Assembly: GCF_000282335.1 (NCBI RefSeq)
Contig: NZ_AKJM01000123.1
Coordinates: 1-64,000 of the forward strand
Direction: 5' to 3'
DNA from: Pseudomonas sp. GM48
Lineage (GTDB): Bacteria > Pseudomonadota > Gammaproteobacteria > Pseudomonadales > Pseudomonadaceae
Length of the DNA: 64,000 nucleotides
Positions 18,834 through 27,187 of the stretch are shown piece by piece (position 1 is the stretch's first letter; every line of letters starts with the position of its first letter). The position numbers and the translations under genes are program-made. The notes under the pieces are model-generated. The model saw only the letters and a program-made list of their open reading frames with translations, was not told the origin of the DNA and made no database searches.

Positions 18834-20132
18834 ATGACTCATCGTATTGTCATCGTTGGCGGCGGCGCCGGCGGTCTGGAGTTGGCTACCCGTCTGGGTA
18901 AGACTCTGGGCAAGCGCGGCACGGCCAGTGTGATGCTGGTCGACGCGAACCTGACCCACATCTGGAAACCGTTGTTGCACGAAGTGGCGGCCGGTTCCCT
19001 GAACTCTTCCGAAGACGAACTCAACTATGTGGCCCAGGCCAAATGGAACCACTTCGAGTTCCAGCTGGGACGCATGAGCGGGCTCGATCGCGCGAAGAAA
19101 AAAATCCAGCTGGCCGCCACCTATGACGAAGCCGGCCTGGAACTGGTACCGGCCCGCGAAGTGCCTTACGACTCGCTGGTGATCTCCGTCGGCAGCACCA
19201 CCAACGATTTCGGCACTCAGGGCGCAGCGCAACACTGCCTGTTCCTCGACACCCGCAAGCAGGCCGAGCGTTTCCACCAGCAACTGCTCAATCACTATTT
19301 GCGCGCTCACGCAGGGCAAACCGACGTGGTCGAGCAAATCAGCGTGGCCATCGTCGGCGCCGGTGCCACCGGGGTCGAGCTGGCCGCCGAACTGCACAAC
19401 GCCGCCCATGAATTGGCAGCCTATGGCCTGGACCGGATCAAACCGGAAAACATGCACATCACCCTGATCGAAGCCGGACCACGGGTGCTACCGGCGCTGC
19501 CAGAGCGGATTGGCGGGCCTGTGCATAAAACCCTGGAGAAACTCGGGGTCAACGTCATGACCAATGCCGCGGTCAGCGAAGTGACGGCAGACAGCCTGAT
19601 TACTGCCGATGGCAACGTGATCAAGGCCAGCCTGAAAGTCTGGGCCGCGGGGATTCGCGCACCGGGTTTCCTCAAGGACATCGATGGCCTGGAAACCAAC
19701 CGCATCAATCAGCTGCAAGTGCTGCCAACCCTGCAAACCACCCGTGACGAGAACATCTTCGCGTTCGGTGACTGCGCTGCCTGCCCGCAACCGGGCAGCG
19801 ACCGCAATGTGCCGCCACGCGCCCAGGCCGCTCACCAACAGGCTTCGTTGCTGGCCAAATCGCTGAAACTGCGCATCGAAGGCAAGCCCCTGCCGGAGTA
19901 CAAGTACACCGACTACGGCTCGCTGATCTCGCTGTCGCGTTTTTCGGCTGTGGGTAACCTGATGGGCAACCTCACCGGCAGCGTGATGCTCGAAGGCTGG
20001 CTGGCGCGGATGTTCTACGTGTCGCTGTACCGCATGCACCAGATGGCGCTGTACGGACCGTTCCGCACGGCGATGCTGATGCTCGGCAGCAAGATCGGAC
20101 GCGGTACAGAGCCTCGCCTGAAGCTGCACTGA
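18834..20132 (+). CDS. ndh: NAD(P)/FAD-dependent oxidoreductase, type II NADH dehydrogenase
   Basis: A 432-aa monotopic flavoprotein oxidising NADH and reducing ubiquinone without proton pumping. The FAD-binding GGGAGGLELATRLG lies near residues 10-23, the NADH-binding VAIVGAGATGVELAAEL near residues 171-187, and the C-terminal FAD motif IFAFGDCAAC near residue 308. A hydrophobic or amphipathic C-terminal region (VMLEGWLARMFYVSLYRMHQM) supplies membrane attachment. The start ATG 18834 was chosen because residues upstream are not part of the Rossmann fold. Confidence 0.92.
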   Translation: MTHRIVIVGGGAGGLELATRLGKTLGKRGTASVMLVDANLTHIWKPLLHEVAAGSLNSSEDELNYVAQAKWNHFEFQLGRMSGLDRAKKKIQLAATYDEAGLELVPAREVPYDSLVISVGSTTNDFGTQGAAQHCLFLDTRKQAERFHQQLLNHYLRAHAGQTDVVEQISVAIVGAGATGVELAAELHNAAHELAAYGLDRIKPENMHITLIEAGPRVLPALPERIGGPVHKTLEKLGVNVMTNAAVSEVTADSLITADGNVIKASLKVWAAGIRAPGFLKDIDGLETNRINQLQVLPTLQTTRDENIFAFGDCAACPQPGSDRNVPPRAQAAHQQASLLAKSLKLRIEGKPLPEYKYTDYGSLISLSRFSAVGNLMGNLTGSVMLEGWLARMFYVSLYRMHQMALYGPFRTAMLMLGSKIGRGTEPRLKLH

Positions 20133-20142
20133 TCAGACGTTC

Positions 20143-20242
20143 TGTAGGAGCGAGCTTGCTCGCGAAGAACCTGAGAGCGCCGCGTTAAACCAGAAACGCT
20201 GCGTTTTCGTTAACGATCTTCGCGAGCAAGCTCGCTCCTACA
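20143..20242. repeat. REPIN, TGTAGGAGCGAGC subtype
   Basis: Arms TGTAGGAGCGAGCTTGCTCG and CGAGCAAGCTCGCTCCTACA enclose a spacer with GTTAAACCAG and TTCGTTAACG pieces. It shares its arm variant with the element at 1037 and sits between ndh and the tRNA cluster. Confidence 0.92.
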
Positions 20243-20270
20243 ATTGATCCGCGGCAAGCAATTAACAGAC

Positions 20271-20308
20271 AAAAAAAATCCCCGTATCTTTCGATACGAG
20301 GATTTTTA
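20271..20308 (-). terminator. Rho-independent terminator of the tRNA cluster
   Basis: Read on the minus strand, ATCCTCGTATCGAAAGATACGGGGATTTTTTTT forms a strong hairpin with a GAAA loop and a U-tract. It lies just downstream of the distal tRNA-Pro. Confidence 0.85.
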
Positions 20309-20311
20309 ATA

Positions 20312-20388
20312 TGGTCGGGGTAAGGGGATTCGAACTCCTGACATCCTGCTCCCAAAGCAGGCGCGCTACCGGACTGCGCTATACCCCG
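20312..20388 (-). tRNA. tRNA-Pro (TGG), distal copy
   Basis: 77 nt with encoded CCA. The acceptor CGGGGTA pairs with TACCCCG, the anticodon loop TTTGGGA gives anticodon TGG, and the T-loop is TTCGAAT. It is identical to the copy at 20565-20641. A terminator-like hairpin immediately precedes its 5' end. Confidence 0.97.
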
Positions 20389-20390
20389 GT

Positions 20391-20419
20391 AAAAAAAAGG
20401 CACCTTTGAAAGGCGCCTT
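20391..20419 (-). terminator. Terminator-like hairpin between tRNA-Lys and the distal tRNA-Pro
   Basis: On the minus strand AAGGCGCCTTTCAAAGGTGCCTT is followed by six further T residues and then directly by the tRNA-Pro 5' end. It has the form of an intrinsic terminator inside the cluster. Confidence 0.65.
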
Positions 20420-20483
20420 CTGCGAACAGAGCTTTTGGCGTCTGATCTTAAGATTCGATTCCAGCGCTAACTGGTTTCAAAAA

Positions 20484-20559
20484 TGGTGGGTCGTGTGGGA
20501 TTCGAACCTACGACCAATTGGTTAAAAGCCAACTGCTCTACCAACTGAGCTAACGACCC
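20484..20559 (-). tRNA. tRNA-Lys (TTT)
   Basis: 76 nt with encoded CCA. The acceptor GGGTCGT pairs with ACGACCC, and the anticodon loop CTTTTAA gives anticodon TTT. It is third in the minus-strand order Asn-Pro-Lys-Pro. Confidence 0.97.
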
Positions 20560-20564
20560 AAAAA

Positions 20565-20641
20565 TGGTCGGGGTAAGGGGATTCGAACTCCTGACATCCT
20601 GCTCCCAAAGCAGGCGCGCTACCGGACTGCGCTATACCCCG
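20565..20641 (-). tRNA. tRNA-Pro (TGG), proximal copy
   Basis: 77 nt, identical to the copy at 20312-20388, with anticodon TGG and encoded CCA. Only five bases separate it from tRNA-Lys. Confidence 0.97.
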
Positions 20642-20650
20642 GTTTGAAAT

Positions 20651-20726
20651 TGGCTCCGTGACCAGGACTCGAACCTGGGACCCAATGATTAACAGTCATT
20701 TGCTCTACCGACTGAGCTATCACGGA
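20651..20726 (-). tRNA. tRNA-Asn (GTT)
   Basis: 76 nt with encoded CCA. The acceptor TCCGTGA pairs with TCACGGA, and the anticodon loop CTGTTAA gives anticodon GTT. It is the promoter-proximal gene of the cluster. Confidence 0.97.
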
Positions 20727-20814
20727 ACTACACATTTCAATTTACAACTTTGAAGCTTTACAGCGTTCTCTTCAACCCGTTCGCATCGCTGCGTTCGTGT
20801 GTCTGAGGCGCGCT

Positions 20815-20842
20815 ATTCTACAATCTTCAGCACCTCTGTCAA
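20815..20842 (-). promoter_or_regulatory. Sigma-70 promoter of the tRNA cluster
   Basis: Minus strand TTGACA, 16-base spacer, TAGAAT, followed by a GC-rich discriminator AGCGCGCC, typical of stringently controlled stable-RNA promoters. It lies about 90 bases upstream of tRNA-Asn. The rest of 20727-20975 shows nothing else recognisable. Confidence 0.75.
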
Positions 20843-20975
20843 CCCCCTAAATTGCTTTCAAGTTAATGATTTGCAACTTATTTTGGATTCCTGCTTGGGG
20901 AGCGGAAACCCTGGCGGGTGACTTACTGCGGGGCGCACTTTACAAGCCTTTTCCTTTGAGTTCAACAGCCTAACG

Positions 20976-21010
20976 AAAAAAAGGCCTCGCAATGCGAGGC
21001 CTTTTCGATT
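20976..21010 (-). terminator. Rho-independent terminator of clpB
   Basis: GGCCTCGCAATGCGAGGCC is a perfect eight-pair hairpin flanked by A-runs and T-runs, so it could work in both directions. It lies 17-50 bases beyond the clpB stop. Confidence 0.85.
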
Positions 21011-21026
21011 TTGTTGCCGTTATGGA

Positions 21027-23591
21027 TCAGACGAAGACTATTTCGTCGTTTTCCACCACACCGTGAGCGGTATCGCCCGGCATGAATCGACCGGAGAGAA
21101 TCAGCTGCGCCAGCGGGTTCTCGATCCAGCGCTGGATCGCTCGTTTGAGCGGCCGTGCGCCATACACCGGGTCGTAACCGACCGCGATCAGCTTGTCCAT
21201 GGCTTCAGGGCTGAGCTCAAGCTTCAGCTCCCGCTCAGTCAGGCGGCTACGCAGACGACCCAACTGGATCTCGGTAATGCCGGCGATCTGATCCCGCGCC
21301 AATGGCTCGAAGATCACCACTTCGTCGACCCGGTTGATGAACTCCGGCCGGAAGTGGCTGGAAATCGCATCCATCACCGCCGCACGCTGCGCCTCACGAT
21401 CGCCGACCAGTTCCTGGATCTGCACCGACCCCAGGTTGGAGGTCATGACAATCACGGTGTTCTTGAAATCCACCGTACGGCCATGGCTGTCGGTCAGGCG
21501 ACCGTCCTCGAGCACTTGCAGCAAGATGTTGAACACATCCGGGTGCGCCTTCTCGACCTCGTCCAGCAGGATCACCGAGTAAGGCTTGCGACGCACCGCC
21601 TCGGTCAAATAACCGCCCTCCTCATAGCCTACATAGCCTGGAGGAGCACCAATCAAGCGAGCCACGGAATGTTTCTCCATGAACTCGGACATGTCGATCC
21701 GCACCATCGCCTCTTCGGTATCAAAGAGGAATTCGGCCAGCGCCTTGCACAGCTCGGTTTTACCGACACCGGTCGGGCCGAGGAACATGAACGAGCCGCT
21801 CGGGCGATTCGGGTCGGACAACCCGGCGCGGGAGCGCCGCACTGCGTTGGAAACGGCCACCACCGCTTCATCCTGGCCGATCACACGCTGGTGCAACAGG
21901 CTTTCCATTTTCATCAGTTTCTCGCGCTCGCCTTCGAGCATTTTCGACACGGGAATACCGGTCCACTTCGACACGACTTCGGCGATTTCCTCTTCAGTCA
22001 CTTTGCTGCGCAGCAACTGGTTTTCGCTTTTGCCATGCTGGTCGACCATCTGCAGGCTGCGCTCCAGGTCCGGGATCACCCCGTACTGCAACTCGGCCAT
22101 GCGGTTCAGGTCGCCCTTGCGGCGGGCCGCTTCCAGTTCCTGACGGGACTGCTCGATCTTCTGCTGGATCTGTGCCGAACCCTGTACCTCGGCTTTTTCC
22201 GAGTTCCAGATTTCTTCGAGATCCGAGTACTCACGCTCATGACGAGCAATTTCTTCCTGCAGTTTTTCCAGACGCTTCTTCGCCGCGTCGTCGCTTTCTT
22301 TCTTCAGCGCCTGGGATTCCACCTTCAGCTGAATCAGACGACGCTCCAGGCGGTCCAGCACTTCCGGCTTGGAGTCGATCTCCATGCGGATACGACTGGC
22401 GGCTTCATCGATCAGGTCGATGGCCTTGTCGGGTAACTGCCGGTCCGTGATGTAACGATGACTGAGCTTGGCTGCGGCAATGATCGCGCCGTCGGTGATC
22501 GCCACCTTGTGGTGAACCTCATAACGCTCTTTGAGGCCACGCAGGATGGCGATGGTGTCTTCTTCGCTCGGCTCGTCCACCAGCACTTTCTGGAAACGTC
22601 GCTCGAGCGCGGCGTCCTTCTCTATGTATTGGCGGTACTCGTTGAGCGTGGTGGCGCCCACGCAGTGCAGTTCACCGCGGGCCAGGGCCGGCTTGAGCAT
22701 GTTGCCCGCATCCATCGAACCTTCGCCCTTACCGGCGCCGACCATGGTGTGCAGTTCGTCGATGAACAGGATGATCTGCCCTTCCTGCTTCGACAGCTCG
22801 TTGAGCAACGCCTTGAGCCGTTCTTCGAACTCACCGCGATACTTGGCACCGGCAATCAACGCCCCCATGTCCAGGGACAACAGGCGCTTGCCCTTGAGGC
22901 CATCCGGCACTTCACCATTGATGATGCGCTGGGCCAGGCCTTCGGCGATGGCGGTTTTACCCACGCCAGGCTCACCGATCAGCACCGGGTTGTTCTTGGT
23001 GCGACGTTGCAGCACCTGGATGGTCCGGCGAATTTCATCGTCACGACCGATCACCGGATCGAGCTTGCCGTCTTCGGCGCGCTTGGTCAGGTCGACCGTG
23101 TACTTATCCAGAGCCTGCCGGGCCTCTTCGTGGTTAGGGTCGTTGACGGCCTCGCCACCACGCAGGTTGTTGATCGCATTTTCCAGGGCCTTCTTGCTCA
23201 CGCCCTGGCCGAGCAACAGTTTGCCGAGCTTGCTGTTCTCGTCCATGGCGGCGAGCAACACCAGCTCGCTGGAGATGAATTGGTCGCCTTTCTGCTGGGC
23301 CAGACGATCGGCCTGATTGAGCAGGCGCGCCAGATCCTGCGACATGTTCACGTCGCCGGTCGGATTCTGGATTTTCGGTAGCTGGTCGAGCTCTTTGGTC
23401 AGCTCTTTACGCAAGCTGTTGACGTCGAAGCCCACCTGCATCAGCAGGGGCTTGATCGAGCCGCCCTGCTGTTCGAGCAAGGCTTGCATCAAGTGCGCCG
23501 GTTCAATGGCCGGATGATCGTGGCCGACAGCCAGGGATTGGGCATCGGACAACGCTAACTGCAGTTTGCTGGTTAAACGGTCTATACGCAT
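21027..23591 (-). CDS. clpB: ATP-dependent disaggregase ClpB (Hsp100)
   Basis: An 854-aa hexameric AAA+ chaperone that with DnaK extracts proteins from aggregates. It has a Clp N-domain (residues 1-145), a first AAA module with Walker [14 protein letters not shown] and Walker B LFIDELH, a coiled-coil M-domain (about 405-525, Glu/Arg-rich), and a second AAA module with [13 protein letters not shown] and LLDEVEKAH. No ClpP-binding loop is seen, as expected for ClpB. A heat-shock promoter precedes it. Confidence 0.97.
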   Translation of the reverse strand: MRIDRLTSKLQLALSDAQSLAVGHDHPAIEPAHLMQALLEQQGGSIKPLLMQVGFDVNSLRKELTKELDQLPKIQNPTGDVNMSQDLARLLNQADRLAQQKGDQFISSELVLLAAMDENSKLGKLLLGQGVSKKALENAINNLRGGEAVNDPNHEEARQALDKYTVDLTKRAEDGKLDPVIGRDDEIRRTIQVLQRRTKNNPVLIGEPGVGKTAIAEGLAQRIINGEVPDGLKGKRLLSLDMGALIAGAKYRGEFEERLKALLNELSKQEGQIILFIDELHTMVGAGKGEGSMDAGNMLKPALARGELHCVGATTLNEYRQYIEKDAALERRFQKVLVDEPSEEDTIAILRGLKERYEVHHKVAITDGAIIAAAKLSHRYITDRQLPDKAIDLIDEAASRIRMEIDSKPEVLDRLERRLIQLKVESQALKKESDDAAKKRLEKLQEEIARHEREYSDLEEIWNSEKAEVQGSAQIQQKIEQSRQELEAARRKGDLNRMAELQYGVIPDLERSLQMVDQHGKSENQLLRSKVTEEEIAEVVSKWTGIPVSKMLEGEREKLMKMESLLHQRVIGQDEAVVAVSNAVRRSRAGLSDPNRPSGSFMFLGPTGVGKTELCKALAEFLFDTEEAMVRIDMSEFMEKHSVARLIGAPPGYVGYEEGGYLTEAVRRKPYSVILLDEVEKAHPDVFNILLQVLEDGRLTDSHGRTVDFKNTVIVMTSNLGSVQIQELVGDREAQRAAVMDAISSHFRPEFINRVDEVVIFEPLARDQIAGITEIQLGRLRSRLTERELKLELSPEAMDKLIAVGYDPVYGARPLKRAIQRWIENPLAQLILSGRFMPGDTAHGVVENDEIVFV

Positions 23592-23663
23592 GGGTCACCT
23601 TCCTTTTGAGCAGGCCGGACCTATAAAACATCCTGAATGAAGAAACCTGCCAGATACCGCAAT

Positions 23664-23691
23664 AGATGTGGTCGATTCTGGGAGATTCAAG
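23664..23691 (-). promoter_or_regulatory. Sigma-32 heat-shock promoter of clpB
   Basis: Minus strand CTTGAAT, 13-base spacer, CCACATCT closely matches the RpoH consensus CTTGAAA-N13-CCCCATNT. It lies about 73 bases upstream of the clpB start, between clpB and pgeF. Confidence 0.85.
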
Positions 23692-23721
23692 CGTCGCGAC
23701 GTTGATGCAGGTCAGACAAGT

Positions 23722-24447
23722 CTAGCGTTCAAGCCAGATCAGGGAGGCAAACCGACCAGTGCGAGGACTGCGGCGGTAAGAAAAGAAGCGTGGGTCGGTA
23801 ACGGTGCAGAAACCGCCGCCATAGACAGCGGTGACACCGCGAGCCGCGAGACGCAGACGTGCCAGCATATAGATGTCGGCCATGAACTTGCCGGCGTTTT
23901 GACTCGGGACAAAAGCTTCCGACGCTTGTGGCAACTGCTGAACAAAGGTCTCACGCACTTCCGGGCCGACTTCAAAGGCTTGCGGGCCGATGGCCGGGCC
24001 GAGCCACACCAATACTTCAGCAGACGGAACGGCCAGACTGTCGAGCGTGGCTTCCAGCACACCCGCCGCCAACCCGCGCCAACCGGCATGGGCTGCCGCA
24101 ACGCGAGTACCGGCGCGGTCGCAAAACAATGCCGGCAGGCAATCGGCGGTCATTGCCGCACAGGCGATGCCGGGGGTCGATGTCCAACTGGCGTCGGCGG
24201 TGATCACCAGGTTCGGGTCGGCATGGGCCACGACGATGCCGTGGACCTGCTGCAGCCAGGCCGGTTGAATCGAGAAATGATCGGTCAAACGACGGCGATT
24301 CTCGGCAACAGCTTCGGGGCTGTCGTCGACGTGATCGCCGAGGTTGAGGCTGTCGAACGGCGCCACACTGACGCCGCCCGCACGGGTGGTCACACAGGCT
24401 TTGACCCCGGCCGGCGCGGGCCAGTCAGGAATCAGCCAGTCACTCAT
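23722..24447 (-). CDS. pgeF: Peptidoglycan editing factor PgeF (YfiH/DUF152 family)
   Basis: A 241-aa protein of the YfiH family, often named polyphenol oxidase. In E. coli PgeF removes L-Ser-containing precursors so that UDP-MurNAc-L-Ala is used. The metal-site motifs LQQVHG, TADCLP and AAHAGWRG carry the conserved His, Cys and His. The start overlaps the rluD stop (ATGA), so the two are co-translated, an arrangement conserved in pseudomonads upstream of clpB. Confidence 0.92.
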   Translation of the reverse strand: MSDWLIPDWPAPAGVKACVTTRAGGVSVAPFDSLNLGDHVDDSPEAVAENRRRLTDHFSIQPAWLQQVHGIVVAHADPNLVITADASWTSTPGIACAAMTADCLPALFCDRAGTRVAAAHAGWRGLAAGVLEATLDSLAVPSAEVLVWLGPAIGPQAFEVGPEVRETFVQQLPQASEAFVPSQNAGKFMADIYMLARLRLAARGVTAVYGGGFCTVTDPRFFSYRRSPRTGRFASLIWLER

Positions 24448-25406
24448 CCGATGAACGCCTCGCGATCTTGCTTGAGCAGGGTCAGCAACCAGACAAAATC
24501 TTCCGGCAATGGCGATTCCCAGCTCATGCGCTTACCGGTCGTCGGGTGATCCAGCTCCAGGAACCGTGCATGCAAGGCCTGACGCGGGAAGTTTTTCAAC
24601 GACTCGACCATGGTCGGGTTGGCGGCCGGCGGGATACGGAAACGACCACCGTAGGCAGGATCTCCGACCAACGGGTAGTTGATGTGCGCCATGTGCACAC
24701 GAATCTGGTGCGTACGACCGGTTTCCAGCTTCACCCGCACATGGGTGTGGGAGCGGAAACGCTCGAGCACGCGGTAATGGCTGACGGCTTGCTTACCACC
24801 TTCCATCACGGCCATGCGCTGGCGTTGCTGGCCGTGACGACCGATCGGCGCATTGATCTTGCCGCCAGCGGTCACCACACCAATCACGATGCACTCGTAG
24901 ATCCGGCTGACGCTGCGGCTCTGCAACTGTGTAACCAGCTGCGTCTGCGCTTGAATGGTCTTGGCCACCACCATCAGACCGGTGGTGTCCTTGTCCAGGC
25001 GATGCACGATACCGGCGCGGGGCACATTGATGATGTCCGGCACGTGGTGCAGCAACGCGTTGAGCAAGGTGCCGTCGGCGTGACCGGCAGCCGGGTGCAC
25101 CACCAGGCCCGCAGGCTTGTTGATCACCAGGATGTCGTCGTCTTCGTAGACGATGTCCAGGGCAATGTCTTGAGCGACCCATTCGCCCTGAGCTTCCTGC
25201 TCGGCAGTCAGCTCAAGGATGGCGCCACCGTGAACGATGTCTCGCGGGCGGATAACCGCCCCATCCACAGTCAGGCGGCCGTCTTTGATCCAGGCGGAAA
25301 GGCGCGAGCGCGAGTGCTCAGCGAATAGTTGTGCGGCGACTTGATCGAGGCGTTGGCCGCCCAATTCGGACGGCACCTCTGCGCGAAGTTCAATTTTATC
25401 GGACAT
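24444..25406 (-). CDS. rluD: 23S rRNA pseudouridine(1911/1915/1917) synthase RluD
   Basis: A 320-aa pseudouridine synthase modifying helix 69 of 23S rRNA. An N-terminal S4 domain (residues about 18-80) precedes the catalytic domain, with [10 protein letters not shown] carrying the nucleophile Asp138. [10 protein letters not shown] and the C-terminal WESPLP motif are also present. The start is [10 protein letters not shown] at 25406; the frame continues seven codons further without support. It is divergent from bamD. Confidence 0.95.
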   Translation of the reverse strand: MSDKIELRAEVPSELGGQRLDQVAAQLFAEHSRSRLSAWIKDGRLTVDGAVIRPRDIVHGGAILELTAEQEAQGEWVAQDIALDIVYEDDDILVINKPAGLVVHPAAGHADGTLLNALLHHVPDIINVPRAGIVHRLDKDTTGLMVVAKTIQAQTQLVTQLQSRSVSRIYECIVIGVVTAGGKINAPIGRHGQQRQRMAVMEGGKQAVSHYRVLERFRSHTHVRVKLETGRTHQIRVHMAHINYPLVGDPAYGGRFRIPPAANPTMVESLKNFPRQALHARFLELDHPTTGKRMSWESPLPEDFVWLLTLLKQDREAFIG

Positions 25407-25557
25407 GCTCAGACTAGGCGTCGGCACAGCCTTTGGTTTCGGCTGCGCGCTTGTGGTTAAATACGGCGTCTTTTGCCCCGAGGCTATTCAACGGGGCGCT
25501 CATCATAACAGGACGGCCACGCCCAAGACAGCGGCCGTCATAGGGACGCAAGCCGCC

Positions 25558-26580
25558 ATGCAAGTGAAACACCTGCTGCTGATCGCCATCCTCGCATTGA
25601 CCGCTGCTTGCTCATCGAAGGAAGTCGTAGACGAAAACCTCAGTGAAGTCGAGCTGTACCAACAGGCTCAAAAAGACCTGGACAACAGTAGCTACACCAG
25701 TGCCATCGCCAAGCTGAAGGCTCTGGAATCGCGTTATCCGTTCGGTCGCTATGCCGACCAGGCGCAACTCGAACTCATCTACGCCAACTACAAGAACACC
25801 GAGCCAGAAGCGGCCAAGTCCGCTGCCGAGCGCTTCATTCGCCTGCACCCACAGCATCCGAACGTCGATTATGCCTACTACCTCAAGGGCCTGACTTCTT
25901 TCGACCAGGACGTCGGCCTGCTGTCGCGTTTCCTGCCGCTGGACATGACCAAGCGTGACCCGGGCGCCGCCCGCGACTCCTATAACGAGTTCGCCCAGCT
26001 GACCAGTCGCTTCCCGAACAGCCGCTACTCGCCCGACGCCAAGCAGCGCATGATTTATCTGCGCAACCTGCTGGCGGCCTACGAAATTCACGTAGCCGAC
26101 TACTACCTGACCCGCCAGGCCTATGTCGCCGCCGCGAACCGCGGTCGTTACGTGGTGGAAAACTTCCAGGAAACCCCTTCGGTCGGCGACGGCCTGGCGG
26201 TGATGACCGAGTCCTACCAGCGCCTGCACCTGGACGAACTGGCGGCCACCAGCCTGGAAACCCTGAAGCTCAACTACCCGAACCACCCGACGCTGGTGGA
26301 CGGTCAATTCGTACCGACCGTGGCCGAAGCCGACAACCGTTCGTGGCTGAGCAAGGCGACCCTGGGCCTGATCGAATCCCGTCCGCCGCTGCCACCGGGC
26401 GAAACCCGCGCCAACCAGGACGTACAGCGGCAGTTCCAGGACGCCAAGGACGCGATCCCGAGCGAGCTCAAGCCTAAAGATGGCAATGGCGACGCGATCG
26501 AAGAAGAAAATCATGAAGCGCAAGGCAACAACAGCGACCGTTCGTGGTTCAGCTACATGACCTTCGGCGTCTTCGACTGA
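25558..26580 (+). CDS. bamD: Outer-membrane assembly lipoprotein BamD (ComL)
   Basis: A 340-aa lipoprotein of the BAM beta-barrel assembly machine. The signal peptide ends in lipobox LTAAC, with Cys18 acylated. Five TPR-like repeats follow (about residues 35-245), then a longer Glu/Asn-rich C-terminal extension typical of Pseudomonas ComL. Its position divergent from rluD is conserved. Confidence 0.95.
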   Translation: MQVKHLLLIAILALTAACSSKEVVDENLSEVELYQQAQKDLDNSSYTSAIAKLKALESRYPFGRYADQAQLELIYANYKNTEPEAAKSAAERFIRLHPQHPNVDYAYYLKGLTSFDQDVGLLSRFLPLDMTKRDPGAARDSYNEFAQLTSRFPNSRYSPDAKQRMIYLRNLLAAYEIHVADYYLTRQAYVAAANRGRYVVENFQETPSVGDGLAVMTESYQRLHLDELAATSLETLKLNYPNHPTLVDGQFVPTVAEADNRSWLSKATLGLIESRPPLPPGETRANQDVQRQFQDAKDAIPSELKPKDGNGDAIEEENHEAQGNNSDRSWFSYMTFGVFD

Positions 26581-26895
26581 CCCCTCGGGTTGTGCAATCA
26601 GTTAGGCGAACCCAGACGCTACGCCTACCTTGTAGCAGCTGGCGTAGCCTGCGTCCGGCTGCGCAGCAGTCGTAAATCCGGCTTGCACGATCTCTCTGAC
26701 GTACCGCGAACTCTGATTTTACGACTGCTGCGCAGCCGGACGCAGCCTTCGGCAGCTGCTACAGATTGCGTTGTGGTTTGACTGATCGGCATTAGACTTT
26801 CGAGTCTCCCTTTTTTATTTAAGCGATTTATTACACTGTGCGCCTGACAGGTCCTTGGCTAAACTGCCGGATCATCATTCGAATAGCAGCTCATC
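26581..26895. other. Intergenic region after bamD
   Basis: This 315-base gap holds the second 133-bp element (26631-26763) with its conserved flanks. The remaining 100 bases are AT-rich and probably hold the promoter of the PP0621-type gene. No gene is seen. Confidence 0.6.
26618..26795 (-). repeat. 133-bp inverted-arm element, copy 2 (core inverted)
   Basis: The core is 26631-26763. Its flanks GCTACGCCT, GATTGCGTTGTGG and ACTGATCGGCATTA run in the same direction as at copy 1 (7459-7636), yet the 133-bp core reads as the reverse complement of copy 1 with only three mismatches. Confidence 0.88.
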
Positions 26896-27129
26896 ATGCT
26901 TCGTTTATTGTTCTGGATCGCCCTGATTGCCGCTGCAGTATGGTTCTGGCGCAAATTCAAGGGTCAGGCTTCCACCCCCAGGTCCCCCGACGAACGGGAA
27001 GCGGCGCCCATGGTCCGCTGCGCCCATTGCGGCGTTCACCTGCCCCGTGACCGTGCGCTGAGACTCGACCAACGGTGGTATTGCAGCCAGGCTCATCTCG
27101 AGCAAGACAAGGGCTCCAGTGGCCGCTGA
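26896..27129 (+). CDS. PP0621 family protein
   Basis: A 77-aa protein with an N-terminal membrane helix (MLRLLFWIALIAAAVWFWRKF), a Pro-rich linker and a cytosolic mini zinc ribbon (VRCAHCGVHLP with a third Cys in WYCSQAHLE). This is the PP0621-type gene that normally sits between bamD and pilS in pseudomonads. Here pilS is missing downstream. Function is unknown. Confidence 0.8.
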   Translation: MLRLLFWIALIAAAVWFWRKFKGQASTPRSPDEREAAPMVRCAHCGVHLPRDRALRLDQRWYCSQAHLEQDKGSSGR

Positions 27130-27187
27130 CATGTCACCCGAACTGGCGACTGATTGAGGACTATCGCGCGATCTGGCACCTGCGAAG

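Noticed and set aside
20185-20403. 72-codon minus-strand frame through the REPIN and tRNA-Pro
   Set aside because: It consists of translated tRNA and REP sequence. Such peptides are common mis-annotations.
21063-23381. Long plus-strand open frames opposite clpB (457 and 307 codons)
   Set aside because: They mirror the codon-biased clpB gene, lack ribosome sites and read as Arg/His/Gln-rich sequence without domain features.
27130-27187. Possible pilS 5' remnant between the PP0621-type gene and the GGDEF-EAL gene
   Set aside because: The only readable peptide there (NWRLIEDYRAIWHLR) does not resemble the PilS N-terminus, and the stretch is too short to assign.
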